64,000 nt of DNA from an uncultured Alphaproteobacteria bacterium (GTDB taxonomy: Bacteria; Pseudomonadota; Alphaproteobacteria; UBA3830): positions 1-64,000 of the forward strand of contig CALXQM010000014.1 of NCBI GenBank assembly GCA_944390765.1. The letters are read 5' to 3'. Positions within the stretch are counted from its first letter, which is position 1. Each line of letters starts with the position of its first letter. Made by a program: the position numbers and the translations under genes. The notes beneath the pieces are model-generated. The model ran no database searches. It saw only the letters and a program-made list of their open reading frames with translations, and had not been told where the DNA came from. Positions 25,945 to 35,217 of this stretch are shown in pieces.

Positions 25945-27195
25945 ATGTCCAGCATGATTGAAAAATCAAATCAACTCAATACTTCTTATACTTCAAAAAT
26001 ACCAAAAACAATTTGGATAGTTGGAATTGTAAGTTTTTTTTCTAATACAGCTTCTGTCGTGATAACAGCTTTTTCTCCTGAATTTATTATTAATATTTTA
26101 GGTGGAACGCCTGCGGCAATGGGTTATATTAGAGGTTTATCCGAAGCTTTATCTTATCTAATGAAAATGGCCTCAGGAGTAATAAGCGATTGGCTAGGAA
26201 AAAGAAAAATACTTATGCTTTTTGGTTATTTATGTGCAGCTTTTGCAAAACCAATGTTTGCATTTTGTAACGGCCTTGGGCTTTATACTGCAGCTCAGAT
26301 TTTAGAAAGAATTACAAATGGATTAAGAGACACGCCTAGAGATGCTTTGATAGCTGATTGCGCACCAAAAGAATTAAAAGGGGCTAGTTATGGAATTAGG
26401 CAGAGTTGTGCCTTTTTGGGTTCTATGGTTGGTTCTATTATTGCTTTTTTTGCTTTATGGTATTTTGGTACATCTGTTACCACTTTAAGAATGGTTTATC
26501 TGTTTGCTACAGTTCCTATCCTTACATCTGTATTACTGATATATTTTGGAATTTCTGAACCGAAAAATATAGTTAGTTTAAAGGATAAAAGAAAGGGTTT
26601 TCCTATAAAAATAGCTGATATGAAACAATTAGGTACACATTTTTGGTACTATATGTTCGTTTGCTTTATTTTTATGTGCGCTCGATATAGTGAATCGTTT
26701 TTAGTTTATAGGGCACAGAGTCTAGGATTAGATGTAAAGTATGCTCCTTTAGTTTTAGCAGTAATGTATCTTTTTAATTCACCTACTTCTAAAATTGTTG
26801 GTAATTGGTCTGATAAACATGATCGTAAATTATTTTTAGCATTTGGATTCTGTATGATGCTTGCTTCTTGTATTATACTAGCATTAGCCCATAGTTTTTG
26901 GTTGGTAATTGTAGGTGCTGCAGTTTATGGTATTCATTATGGCGCTACTCAAGGAACATTTTATGCTATGGTGTCAGATTATTCTCCTCCGCAAATTAAA
27001 GGAACATCTATAGGGATATTTAATCTTGTTTGTTGCTTAGGAATGGGAATTTCTAATATTCTTACTGGGGAATTTTGGAAACATTATGGAGCAGAATGGA
27101 CATTTATTGTTATTTCTGCGATATCTTTTATCGCAGCAATTTGTATGATGTTTGTAAAAAAGCCAAATAAAAGAATGAGAACATTATCTGTATGA
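25945..27195 (+). CDS. Major facilitator superfamily transporter
   Basis: A 416-residue membrane protein with about 12 hydrophobic segments. The loop between helices 2 and 3 reads GVISDWLGKRK, the MFS motif A (GxxxDxxGRRR-like), and an equivalent GNWSDKHDRK occurs in the second half. LERITNGLRDTPRDALIAD in the fourth/fifth helix region is a further MFS feature. The substrate cannot be deduced. The stop overlaps the prfB start (ATGA), so the two are cotranscribed. Confidence 0.85.
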   Translation: MSSMIEKSNQLNTSYTSKIPKTIWIVGIVSFFSNTASVVITAFSPEFIINILGGTPAAMGYIRGLSEALSYLMKMASGVISDWLGKRKILMLFGYLCAAFAKPMFAFCNGLGLYTAAQILERITNGLRDTPRDALIADCAPKELKGASYGIRQSCAFLGSMVGSIIAFFALWYFGTSVTTLRMVYLFATVPILTSVLLIYFGISEPKNIVSLKDKRKGFPIKIADMKQLGTHFWYYMFVCFIFMCARYSESFLVYRAQSLGLDVKYAPLVLAVMYLFNSPTSKIVGNWSDKHDRKLFLAFGFCMMLASCIILALAHSFWLVIVGAAVYGIHYGATQGTFYAMVSDYSPPQIKGTSIGIFNLVCCLGMGISNILTGEFWKHYGAEWTFIVISAISFIAAICMMFVKKPNKRMRTLSV

Positions 27196-28305
27196 AAGAA
27201 GAAATTAGAAAAACATGTGAGTCTATTGAATCAACATTAATTTTAATACGGAGGTTTCTTTGACCCTGATTCATTAGAAAAAAAACTTTTAGAACTCAAT
27301 AAACTTATTGCCTCAAATGATTTTTGGTCTGATGCTAATAGAGCAAAAGAAATTATGCGAGAAAAATCAGAAATAGATAGTGAATTATCTCGTTTGAAGA
27401 AGGCTGAAAGTGATTTCTCTACTTACCGTTCAATGTTAGAGTTGGGTGAATTGGAAAACGATGTAAGTACTATATTTGAAATGGAGCAATCTATTTTAGA
27501 TTTTGAAAAAGATTTAAAAATTTATCAATTAGAATGTTTTTTTTCTGGCGAAGCTGATAATAATAGTTGTTATTTAGAGGTTCATTCTGGCGCTGGTGGT
27601 ACAGAAGCCCAAGATTGGGCACAAATGCTTTTACGTATGTATTCTAGATGGGCTGAAAATCATAAGTATGGTATAGAAGTACTTGAAATTGGAGTGGGTG
27701 AAGAAGCTGGAATAAAATCAGCTTCTATAAAAATTATAGGGTCTAAAGCATATGGATGGCTTAAAGGAGAATCAGGTATTCATAGATTAGTACGTATATC
27801 TCCTTTTGATTCTAATTCAAGAAGACATACAAGTTTTGCGTCTATTAGTGTTTATCCTGTAATTGATAATTCTATTCATATAGAAATAAATGAAAAAGAT
27901 TTGAGAATAGATACATATAGGGCATCCGGTGCTGGCGGACAACATGTTAATAAAACAGATAGTGCTATACGTATTACACATATTCCTACAGGTATAGTTG
28001 TTCAATGCCAATCCGATAGATCTCAACATAGAAATAGAACGATAGCATATGAGATGCTAAAATCTAGGTTATATGAGCTTGAATTAAGAAAAAGAGAGGA
28101 AAATAGACCTCAAATATCAAAAAATGAAATAGGATGGGGATATCAAATCCGTTCATATGTTATGCAACCTTATCAACTTGTAAAAGATTTAAGAACAGGT
28201 TATGAAAAAGGTAATGTTGATGCAGTACTTAACGGTGATATAGATGATTTTCTTCGTTCGACAATTAGTGCTAAAATTTGTGATATTCAAAAGGAAGACA
28301 AATGA
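27192..28305 (+). CDS. prfB: Peptide chain release factor 2 (programmed +1 frameshift)
   Basis: Recognises UGA and UAA and releases the finished peptide. Translation starts at ATG 27192 and runs 23 codons to CTT TGA C. The reading then shifts +1 and continues as DPDSLEKKLLELNKLIASND, the expected RF2 N terminus. The main frame carries the codon-recognition tripeptide SPF in RISPFDSNSRRHTSF and the catalytic GGQ in SGAGGQHVNKTDSA. A purely single-frame gene would start only at 27355 and lack the N-terminal domain, so the shift is essential. It is coupled to the MFS gene upstream and to the DUF2608 gene downstream (ATGA). Confidence 0.95.
27249..27264 (+). promoter_or_regulatory. RF2 autoregulatory frameshift site
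   Basis: A Shine-Dalgarno-like CGGAGG lies three bases upstream of CTT TGA C. This is the canonical RF2 arrangement: a slow UGA stop when RF2 is scarce lets the ribosome slip from CUU to UUU and read on in the +1 frame. Confidence 0.95.
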
Positions 28306-29057
28306 GTATTATTCAGGCAGATAATATATCCCCTATTGAAGAAGAATTTAAAAATGTTAATAAATCATCTTTGGTTATTTTTGATTGCGATGATGTTCTT
28401 ACAACAATTAAAGTAGGAATGTTTAAACCACAAAATCGCGAAATATTAGAATATTATGTTAACAATAAAAAAATTTCTAAAAGTGAGTTATACGATAAAT
28501 TAAGAATTGTACTAACTCATGAAGATAATGTGGTTGTAAATCCTCTTATGATTGATTTAGTTAAACAACTAACCGAGCATAGTATTAAACAATTGGTTCT
28601 TACAGCTTATTCTGTGAAACCAACCAAATATCTTCCAAATCCTATACAATGGAGAATAAATCAGTTAAATAAATTGGGATATAGATTCGAAAAATTATGG
28701 CCCATATCTTATCTTGTATTAGAAGATTTTCTTTGTAAATACTGTCCTACATTTAAAGATGGTATTTTATGTTGTGATATATTTCCAAAGAGTGAATGTT
28801 TAGAGTTGTTTCTTAAACAGATCCATTGGATACCTGAAAAAATTGTTTTTATTGATGATTCATTAAAAAATCTTGTTGATGTCGAAGCGTTTTGTAAGCA
28901 AAAAGGCATCAAATACATAGGGATACAATATTTAGAATCACAATATATAAAATCTTATATACCTTTTTCTGAACAATTAGGAAAAGTTCAAATAGATAGT
29001 CTTATAAATAAATCTGTTTGGTTATCAGATGAAGAAGCAAATAAGACTATAAGTTAG
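28302..29057 (+). CDS. DUF2608 / HAD-like protein
   Basis: A 251-residue protein with HAD-superfamily features. Motif I is VIFDCDDVLTT (residues 25-35, Asp nucleophile pattern DxD), a threonine follows hydrophobics in LVLTAYSV near residue 105, and acidic motif IV is KIVFIDDSLKNL near residue 185. This layout fits DUF2608 proteins, which are frequent in Legionella, Chlamydia-related and Holosporales-like intracellular bacteria. No signal peptide is seen. The substrate is unknown. It is translationally coupled to prfB. Confidence 0.65.
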   Translation: MSIIQADNISPIEEEFKNVNKSSLVIFDCDDVLTTIKVGMFKPQNREILEYYVNNKKISKSELYDKLRIVLTHEDNVVVNPLMIDLVKQLTEHSIKQLVLTAYSVKPTKYLPNPIQWRINQLNKLGYRFEKLWPISYLVLEDFLCKYCPTFKDGILCCDIFPKSECLELFLKQIHWIPEKIVFIDDSLKNLVDVEAFCKQKGIKYIGIQYLESQYIKSYIPFSEQLGKVQIDSLINKSVWLSDEEANKTIS

Positions 29058-29186
29058 TTTAGTATAATTTATTTAAGTAGCGTAAATTGCTTATTGAATA
29101 ATCTTTAATAATTTCATTTTATATTCATTTTTTAACTAAAAATAAATTTTTTTTAAAGATAATAATAAGAAGTTGTGGGATAAGAT

Positions 29187-32100
29187 ATGAATATTATTAA
29201 ATTTATTCACATATTGATTATATTTTTTTGTTTCTTATATAATCCTATAGCTCAATGTAATTCAAATAACTCTAGATATAGACAAAATAATTTGGAATTA
29301 AGAAGTAATAATAATAAAAATCAGACAAATAAGAATTCAAAAGTAGCAGTGAATTCAGTTAATAATAAAAGAACATTATCGAATTTAACAACAGTTTTAA
29401 CTTTAATAGATAGGTATCAACCATTTGTTCCATCTGTAAGTCAAAAAAAGCTTCAGCATTTTAAGAAAAAAGGATTAGCTGATTTGTCTTCTGCGATAAG
29501 TTTAGCTTCAGATTATCAAAATATTACTATTGAGCCAGAAGAAGCTATAGACGAAGAGGTTCCAGAAGAAGAAGTAATAGATGAGGAAGTTCCGGAAGAA
29601 GAAGCCATAGACGAAGAGGTTCCAGAAGAAGAGGTAATAGATGAGGAAGTTCCGGAAGAAGAAGTCATAGAAGAGGAGATTCCAGAAGAAGAAGTCATAG
29701 AAGAGGAGATTCCAGAAGAAGAAGTTATAGGTGAAGAGATTCCAGAAGAAAGTATAGAAGAAGGATTAAGTGGAAATGCTTTTAATATGCAGAATGAATT
29801 AAATTTTCAGAATTCCGCTTTTAATAATTTGAATAGTAATCAAAATTTTAATAATTTTGCTAACAATCCTGATTTTAACCTTAATTCTAATTTGAATAGT
29901 ATGGGAGGGACAGCTTTTATGCCTGTATCCCCAACCATGTCGCAATCGGCTATTCCTCTAAACAGCAATTTATCAAGTTCTTCTATGGGATATAATCAAA
30001 ATTTAATGAGTAATCCACAAATGAATAATTCTCCAATGAATGGTTCTCAAAATAATCATTCAAATATAGATAATAGACGTTCAAATGAACAAATTTCAGA
30101 TGACAGCTATAATAAAAATCAAAGTTATAATCAACAATATAATCAAAATTATCCTGTTCAACATCAAAATGTAAATAATAATGTGGGAAATAGAACAAAC
30201 CAGATAAATCAGTATCAAAATCAAAAGGATAAAATGCAAGATCAGCAAATTCAAGAACTAAAAAATGAAATAAGATCTTTAAAAGAACAAATGAATACTA
30301 ATGATATTTCATCTTCAAATGTAGATATGAATGACAGGGAAGTAGTTCAGATGACATTGGCACATTTGATGGAACATGGTTTACTAGATGAGCAAGCTCT
30401 AAATGAAATAAGTATTGAAAATAAAATATTAGGTACATGTTATTTTTGTCGAGGAAGACGTTTCGGAGTGAAATTAGCTAATTCTTCAGGTCGAGATTTG
30501 GTTATATGTGATCAATGTAGTGAAAGAATTGGTCAAATGGATAAGAGAGGACAATATATGGATTTATCCTCTTCAAACAAAAACAATAATTCTGTTATGA
30601 ATGGAAGTTCTTTTAATGCAGGGAATATAAACACGTTTAATACGTCTCAAGGTACAGCAGGAGCACCTGTTTCATCTGAAATATCAAATAATAATGGTAA
30701 TAGTGGAATGTCATATCAAGGGAGTGCTGTTAATCAATATAATAATGGAAATATGGTAGATAATTCTGGAAATTCGAGTAATAACATGATGCATAATAGT
30801 CCAAATAATAATTCATATGAAAATAATAACAATAATGGGAATTCTAATTCTTCTGGATTCCTATCAGGTATAAGTAATACACTTGGAAATTTAATGAACA
30901 AAGCAATGGACAAAGCTTTTAATTCTGATAATAGTGATAATAATTCTAATCAAAATAATAATCCAAGTTTGAATTCTATGAATATGACAAATAGCGCAAA
31001 TTCCAATCAAATGGTAATGAACCAGTTTGGGCAACTGGTACCTGCTTCCAGTCTGGCGGGGACAGCAGCGCCATATGGATATGTAAAGAATGCATTAGGG
31101 CAAATGGTTCCAGCGACTAGCTTGGCTGAAGGGCTTTCCGCAGCTCAAAATATGTCTATGACAGGAACAATGTCTGGGACAATGGCAAATTCCAATCAAA
31201 TGGTAATGAACCAGTTTGGGCAACTAGTACCTGTTTCCAGTCTGGCGGGGACGGCAGCGCCATATGGATATGTAAAGAATGCATTAGGGCAAATGGTTCC
31301 AGCGACTAGTTTAGCTGCCGGGCTTTCTGCTGCAGCGACAGCTAATAGTACCTTAGGCTTAACCGGGAAATTGGGGCAGGCTGCAACAGTTATGAATAGC
31401 GTTAGTAATCTTGCTAATTCTCTAGGTGTTTCTTCATTAATTTCTTCTATTGCCAATCGCAGATCGAATACACAATCCCAGATAGGGGCATCCAATACAT
31501 CAGCAGGCGGAGGATTTCTAAGTAATTTGTTTAATCGAAATCAATCTTCAACAAATCAGACAGGTAATCCAATACAAAATAATATTGTAAATAATACTCA
31601 AAATAATATAAATAATAATATACCTTCTAATACAACTCCAATAGCTAATCAGAATGGACAATCTTCAATAAACAGTACACAATTAGAAGAAGCTCAAGAG
31701 GCTGCTATGCAAAAAGAATCGGATTTAAAACAGGCTCAAATCGACTACGAAGACTTGACTCAAAAAATTGCGCAAATACAAAAGCAATTAACAACTCAAC
31801 AAACTCAATTTACTAAAGCTCAACAGAATCTTACAAAAGCACAAGCCAATGTTACTAATGCTAAAAATGCAATTGCAAAAAAAATAGCGGAAAAATCGCT
31901 AACTTCTAAGCAAAAAGCTTTTGATGCTGAAAAATCTAAGGTTGATGATTTAACGACTCAATTAAATGAATTAAAAATACAAATGCAGGAAGCGAAAGCA
32001 AAAATAGATGCAGTACAGGGTACAGCACAAAATGCAATGTCTTCTGTACAATCTACAGCTACATCAGCATTGAATACAGGGCAAAGCGCAATATCTTCTG

Positions 32101-32312
32101 CGCAGTCTAGTGCAACATCAGCATTGAACGCAGGGCAAAGCGCAATATCTTCTGCACAGTCTAGTGCAGCATCAGCATTGAATACAGGGCAAAGCGCAAT
32201 ATCTTCTGCGCAGTCTAGTGCAGCATCAGCATTGAACGCAGGACAAAGTGCAATGTCTTCTGCCACACAATCTGGTGCAGCATCGGCATTGAATGCGATT
32301 GCAACTCGTTAA
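29187..32312 (+). CDS. Large secreted Asn/Gln-rich repeat protein with a zinc-ribbon-like module
   Basis: I do not recognise a family. The 1041-residue protein starts with a signal peptide (cut near residue 24, AQCNS). Residues 117-190 are a tandem acidic repeat built on PEEEVIDEEV. A long Asn/Gln/Ser-rich disordered region is interrupted near residue 417 by a four-cysteine module (CYFC, then CDQC about 25 residues later) that looks like a zinc ribbon. Around residues 605-710 a unit containing NQFGQLVPASSLAGTAAPYG is present twice. Near 830-930 lies a charged coiled coil (repeated QAQ/KAQ/EAK heptads), and the C terminus is a tandem array of SALNTGQSAISSAQSSA. It could be a surface or host-directed structural protein. 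Base composition in the repeats is higher in GC than the surroundings. Confidence 0.8.
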   Translation: MNIIKFIHILIIFFCFLYNPIAQCNSNNSRYRQNNLELRSNNNKNQTNKNSKVAVNSVNNKRTLSNLTTVLTLIDRYQPFVPSVSQKKLQHFKKKGLADLSSAISLASDYQNITIEPEEAIDEEVPEEEVIDEEVPEEEAIDEEVPEEEVIDEEVPEEEVIEEEIPEEEVIEEEIPEEEVIGEEIPEESIEEGLSGNAFNMQNELNFQNSAFNNLNSNQNFNNFANNPDFNLNSNLNSMGGTAFMPVSPTMSQSAIPLNSNLSSSSMGYNQNLMSNPQMNNSPMNGSQNNHSNIDNRRSNEQISDDSYNKNQSYNQQYNQNYPVQHQNVNNNVGNRTNQINQYQNQKDKMQDQQIQELKNEIRSLKEQMNTNDISSSNVDMNDREVVQMTLAHLMEHGLLDEQALNEISIENKILGTCYFCRGRRFGVKLANSSGRDLVICDQCSERIGQMDKRGQYMDLSSSNKNNNSVMNGSSFNAGNINTFNTSQGTAGAPVSSEISNNNGNSGMSYQGSAVNQYNNGNMVDNSGNSSNNMMHNSPNNNSYENNNNNGNSNSSGFLSGISNTLGNLMNKAMDKAFNSDNSDNNSNQNNNPSLNSMNMTNSANSNQMVMNQFGQLVPASSLAGTAAPYGYVKNALGQMVPATSLAEGLSAAQNMSMTGTMSGTMANSNQMVMNQFGQLVPVSSLAGTAAPYGYVKNALGQMVPATSLAAGLSAAATANSTLGLTGKLGQAATVMNSVSNLANSLGVSSLISSIANRRSNTQSQIGASNTSAGGGFLSNLFNRNQSSTNQTGNPIQNNIVNNTQNNINNNIPSNTTPIANQNGQSSINSTQLEEAQEAAMQKESDLKQAQIDYEDLTQKIAQIQKQLTTQQTQFTKAQQNLTKAQANVTNAKNAIAKKIAEKSLTSKQKAFDAEKSKVDDLTTQLNELKIQMQEAKAKIDAVQGTAQNAMSSVQSTATSALNTGQSAISSAQSSATSALNAGQSAISSAQSSAASALNTGQSAISSAQSSAASALNAGQSAMSSATQSGAASALNAIATR
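29538..29755 (+). repeat. 30-bp coding tandem repeat (acidic decapeptide)
   Basis: About seven units encoding variants of PEEEVIDEEV. Neighbouring units are nearly identical in DNA, indicating slippage or recombination expansion inside the secreted-protein gene. Confidence 0.85.
30996..31316 (+). repeat. Direct duplication of about 130 bp, offset 189 bp, inside the secreted-protein gene
   Basis: The block from AATTCCAATCAAATGGTAAT to about CAGCGACTAG occurs at 30998-31127 and again at 31187-31316 with only a few base differences. It encodes NQFGQLVP(A/V)SSLAGTAAPYG and the following residues, so the coding frame is preserved (63-codon offset). Confidence 0.85.
32035..32290 (+). repeat. Coding tandem repeat (SALNTGQSAISSAQSSA type)
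   Basis: Four to five near-identical units of about 57 bases encode an Ala/Ser/Gln-rich amphipathic segment at the C terminus of the large secreted protein. Confidence 0.85.
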
Positions 32313-32589
32313 TTTATTACATATAAGTATATAATTAACCACGGCAATATATTAATTATAAATTAAAGATTATAGGAATATATAAATGTTTTTAAATATA
32401 TATACAAGTTTTTATAAAACTTCAGTACATACGAAAATTTTGAATTTGTCGAGATAGGAGAATCATTGTTTGATTGTTAACTATTTAACAGATAAGTTTC
32501 ATTGTAAGCTTTATAAGAGTAGATAAAAATTCTTATTCTAATTCGTTTTGATGAAAATATATATAATAATCATATAACATATTAAGAGT

Positions 32590-32617
32590 TTGACATTTTT
32601 TCTTTTTGGTGTATTCT
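32590..32617 (+). promoter_or_regulatory. Candidate sigma-70 promoter upstream of potB
   Basis: A perfect -35 TTGACA and a -10-like TATTCT are 16 bases apart, 56 bases before the potB start. A short inverted repeat (CTCTAA...TTAGAG) follows. The rest of the 361-base gap from 32313 holds nothing I recognise. Confidence 0.45.
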
Positions 32618-32673
32618 CATACCGATCTCTAACAGCATTAGAGGCTGCTATTTAAGATTTTCTAGGACGTTTA

Positions 32674-33612
32674 ATGTACAGAATAGAAGAAATTATTATT
32701 GTTTGGTTTAGTGATCTTTTAAAAAAAATACGTGGTAGGGATTTGATCATAGCAATTCCTTACGTTTGGGTATTTTTATTTTTTATATGCCCTTGTCTTA
32801 TTCTGATAAAAATTAGTTTTTCAGATGCTATATTGGCTTCTCCACCTTATACTTCTATTTTGGATTGGTTATCTGGTACTACTTTACAACTAAGATTAAA
32901 TTTAGGAAATTATTTAACTTTATTTACTGATGAGATGTATATAAAAGGATTTGTTACATCTATTTTTATAGCAGGAACTTCAACTCTTTGTTGTTTATTA
33001 ATTGGTTTTCCAATGGCCTATGCAATCGCCAGATCATCTGAAAAATTTCGTACAATTTTATTGATGCTAGTAGTATTGCCATTTTGGACATCATTTTTAA
33101 TCCGTGTTTATTCATGGATTGTTTTATTAAGTCCTGCAGGTATAATTAATAATATATTGTTAAATTTTAATTTAATAAGAGCTCCATTATCTTTAATGAA
33201 TAATTCTTATGCAGCATGTATTGGAATTATATACGCCTATTTGCCTTTTATGATTCTTCCCCTATATAGTGCTATTGAAAAAATTGATAACTCATTAACA
33301 GAAGCTGCATATGATTTGGGCTGTACACCATTAAAAGCATTCTTTGCGATTATTGTTCCTTTATCCATGCCGGGTATTTATGCTGGTTCAGCGTTAGTTT
33401 TTGTTCCTGCCATAGGAGAATTTGTTATTCCTGAATTATTAGGTGGCTCTCAGACTCTTACAATAGGAAGGCTTGTTTGGAATGAATTTTTTGGAAATAT
33501 GTCTTGGCCAACGGCTGCAGCTTTATCCATAGTGTTATTATTGTTTATTGTTTTTCCTATGGTAATAGCACAAAAACGAAAAGATGAAAGTTCATTTGCA
33601 ATGGAGGCTTAA
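32674..33612 (+). CDS. potB: Spermidine/putrescine ABC transporter permease (PotB/PotH type)
   Basis: Inner-membrane permease of 312 residues with six or more hydrophobic helices. The binding-protein-dependent transport motif that contacts the ATPase is EAAYDLGCTPLKAFFAIIVPLSMPG near residue 210. The N-terminal helix and NYLTLFTDEMYIKGFVTS region match PotB/PotH. potC follows after two bases. potA (ATPase) and potD (binding protein) are not nearby. Confidence 0.88.
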   Translation: MYRIEEIIIVWFSDLLKKIRGRDLIIAIPYVWVFLFFICPCLILIKISFSDAILASPPYTSILDWLSGTTLQLRLNLGNYLTLFTDEMYIKGFVTSIFIAGTSTLCCLLIGFPMAYAIARSSEKFRTILLMLVVLPFWTSFLIRVYSWIVLLSPAGIINNILLNFNLIRAPLSLMNNSYAACIGIIYAYLPFMILPLYSAIEKIDNSLTEAAYDLGCTPLKAFFAIIVPLSMPGIYAGSALVFVPAIGEFVIPELLGGSQTLTIGRLVWNEFFGNMSWPTAAALSIVLLLFIVFPMVIAQKRKDESSFAMEA

Positions 33613-33614
33613 TA

Positions 33615-34451
33615 TTGAAAATTCATTGGACTAAATTTTTTCTATTTTTAGGGTATATGTTTCTCTATATTCCTTTATTGTGTATTGTTGTATATTCATT
33701 TAATGATTCTCGTTATTTAAGTACGTGGACTGGTTTTTCTTTACGTTGGTATAAGGCTTTAATTTCTAATCAAATTATATTACAAGCTACATGGACAAGT
33801 TTAAAAGTTGCTAGTATTTCTGCTACAGTATCTGTTATATTAGGAACAATGGCAGCTATTGTTTTTACTAGATTCGGGTTTTTTAAAGGGAAGAGTCTTT
33901 TTATCGGAGCTGTCACATCTCCTCTTGTTATGCCTGAGGTTGTCATGGGGTTATCGTTGTTAATGTTATTTGTGGGGTTAGAAAAATTTTTCGGCTGGCC
34001 TAATGGGTTAGGTTCGACAACTGTAATTATTGCCCATATTACATTGACTTTGTCTTATGTTACTATGGTTGTACAATCCAGATTGCAAAATGTAGATAAA
34101 TCGATTGAAGAAGCTGCTCTTGATTTAGGTGCTTCTCCTTTAAAAGTATTTTTTGTAATAACATTGCCTATGATTGCGCCTTCTATCATTCTAGGTTGGC
34201 TTTTAGCATTTGCTTTATCTTTGGATGATGTAGTAATTGCCAGTTTTGTCGCCGGTCCAGGTTCTACCACTTTACCAATGGTAATTTTTTCTAGTTTACG
34301 TTTTGGCATTTCTCCTGAGGTTAATGCATTAGCAACTATATTAATGACGACACTATCAATTGGGGTTATTATTATGGCAATTATTATTTATAAGAAAAAT
34401 TTACAAAATGGAGCTAAAAATGAGACCATACATTATAGTATTGGGAAATGA
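33615..34451 (+). CDS. potC: Spermidine/putrescine ABC transporter permease (PotC/PotI type)
   Basis: The second permease, 278 residues with six hydrophobic helices. The coupling motif is EAALDLGASPLKVFFVITLPMIAPS near residue 172, followed by ALSLDDVVIASFVAGPGSTTLPM, which is characteristic of PotC/PotI. The start is TTG with GGAGG ten bases upstream. The 3' end overlaps the mipZ start by 32 bases. Confidence 0.88.
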   Translation: MKIHWTKFFLFLGYMFLYIPLLCIVVYSFNDSRYLSTWTGFSLRWYKALISNQIILQATWTSLKVASISATVSVILGTMAAIVFTRFGFFKGKSLFIGAVTSPLVMPEVVMGLSLLMLFVGLEKFFGWPNGLGSTTVIIAHITLTLSYVTMVVQSRLQNVDKSIEEAALDLGASPLKVFFVITLPMIAPSIILGWLLAFALSLDDVVIASFVAGPGSTTLPMVIFSSLRFGISPEVNALATILMTTLSIGVIIMAIIIYKKNLQNGAKNETIHYSIGK

Positions 34452-35208
34452 AAAGGGAGGTACAGGTAAATCTACGATTGCTATGCATATTGCAGTTTAT
34501 CTATTAAATAAAGGTTTAAATGTTGGAACAATTGATGTAGATGCTCGTCAAGGGACATTTACACGTTATTTTGAAAATAGACGTAAAAATAATATAGATA
34601 ATGATATAAAATTATCAAATCATATATCTATACATAAAACTAATTTAGAAAATGTTAAAGATTCAAAGGAAAAAGAAGCTGAAGAAGTGAAAAATGCATT
34701 CAATAAATTGAATGATAATGATTTTATAATTGTAGATACTCCAGGTAATGATACATTCTTATCTCAAACAGTTCATTCTTTTGCTGATACGCTTATAACT
34801 CCAATGAATGATAGTTTTATCGATTTGGACGTATTAGTTCGTTTAGATCATAATGATTTTAAAGTAATGAGACCTAGTATTTATGCCGAGATGGTTTGGA
34901 ATCAACGAAAAATGAGGGCTGTTAGGGGACAAAAACCAATAGATTGGATTGTTATTAGAAATAGATTAACAACTTTATATACAAAAAATAGAAAAGATAT
35001 TAATACAGTTTTGGAAGCATTATCAAAGAGGATAGGATTTAGATTAGGAAATGGTTTCTGTGAAAGAGTTATTTTTAAAGAGTTATTTTTATCAGGTTTA
35101 ACTCTGTTGGATTTAGAAAAAAAAGGAATAGAGCTAAATTTATCTCATGTTTCAGCTAGGCAAGAATTGCGTGAACTGATAAATTTTATGCATTTACCTA
35201 ATTTGTGA
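34420..35208 (+). CDS. mipZ: Division-plane positioning ATPase MipZ (ParA-like)
   Basis: MipZ forms a gradient from the chromosomal origin and inhibits FtsZ, placing division at mid-cell in Alphaproteobacteria. The deviant Walker A is GNEKGGTGKSTIAMHIA (residues 8-24), followed by IDVDARQGTFTRYFENR. Another MipZ-specific stretch is DFIIVDTPGND, then DTLITPMNDSFIDLDVL. I use the ATG giving MRPYIIVLGNEKGG, preceded by GGAGC; 262 residues is normal. It is placed after potC and before lysC, with overlap or short gaps. Confidence 0.92.
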   Translation: MRPYIIVLGNEKGGTGKSTIAMHIAVYLLNKGLNVGTIDVDARQGTFTRYFENRRKNNIDNDIKLSNHISIHKTNLENVKDSKEKEAEEVKNAFNKLNDNDFIIVDTPGNDTFLSQTVHSFADTLITPMNDSFIDLDVLVRLDHNDFKVMRPSIYAEMVWNQRKMRAVRGQKPIDWIVIRNRLTTLYTKNRKDINTVLEALSKRIGFRLGNGFCERVIFKELFLSGLTLLDLEKKGIELNLSHVSARQELRELINFMHLPNL

Positions 35209-35217
35209 TAAAATATT

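Noticed and set aside
29516-29698. Minus-strand Ser/Thr-rich frame within the acidic repeat
   Set aside because: It is the antisense shadow of a tandem coding repeat (GAA/GAG-rich codons give TCT/TTC-rich antisense).
31958-32266. Minus-strand Ala/Cys repeat protein
   Set aside because: Antisense shadow of the SALNTGQSAISS repeats of the plus-strand gene.
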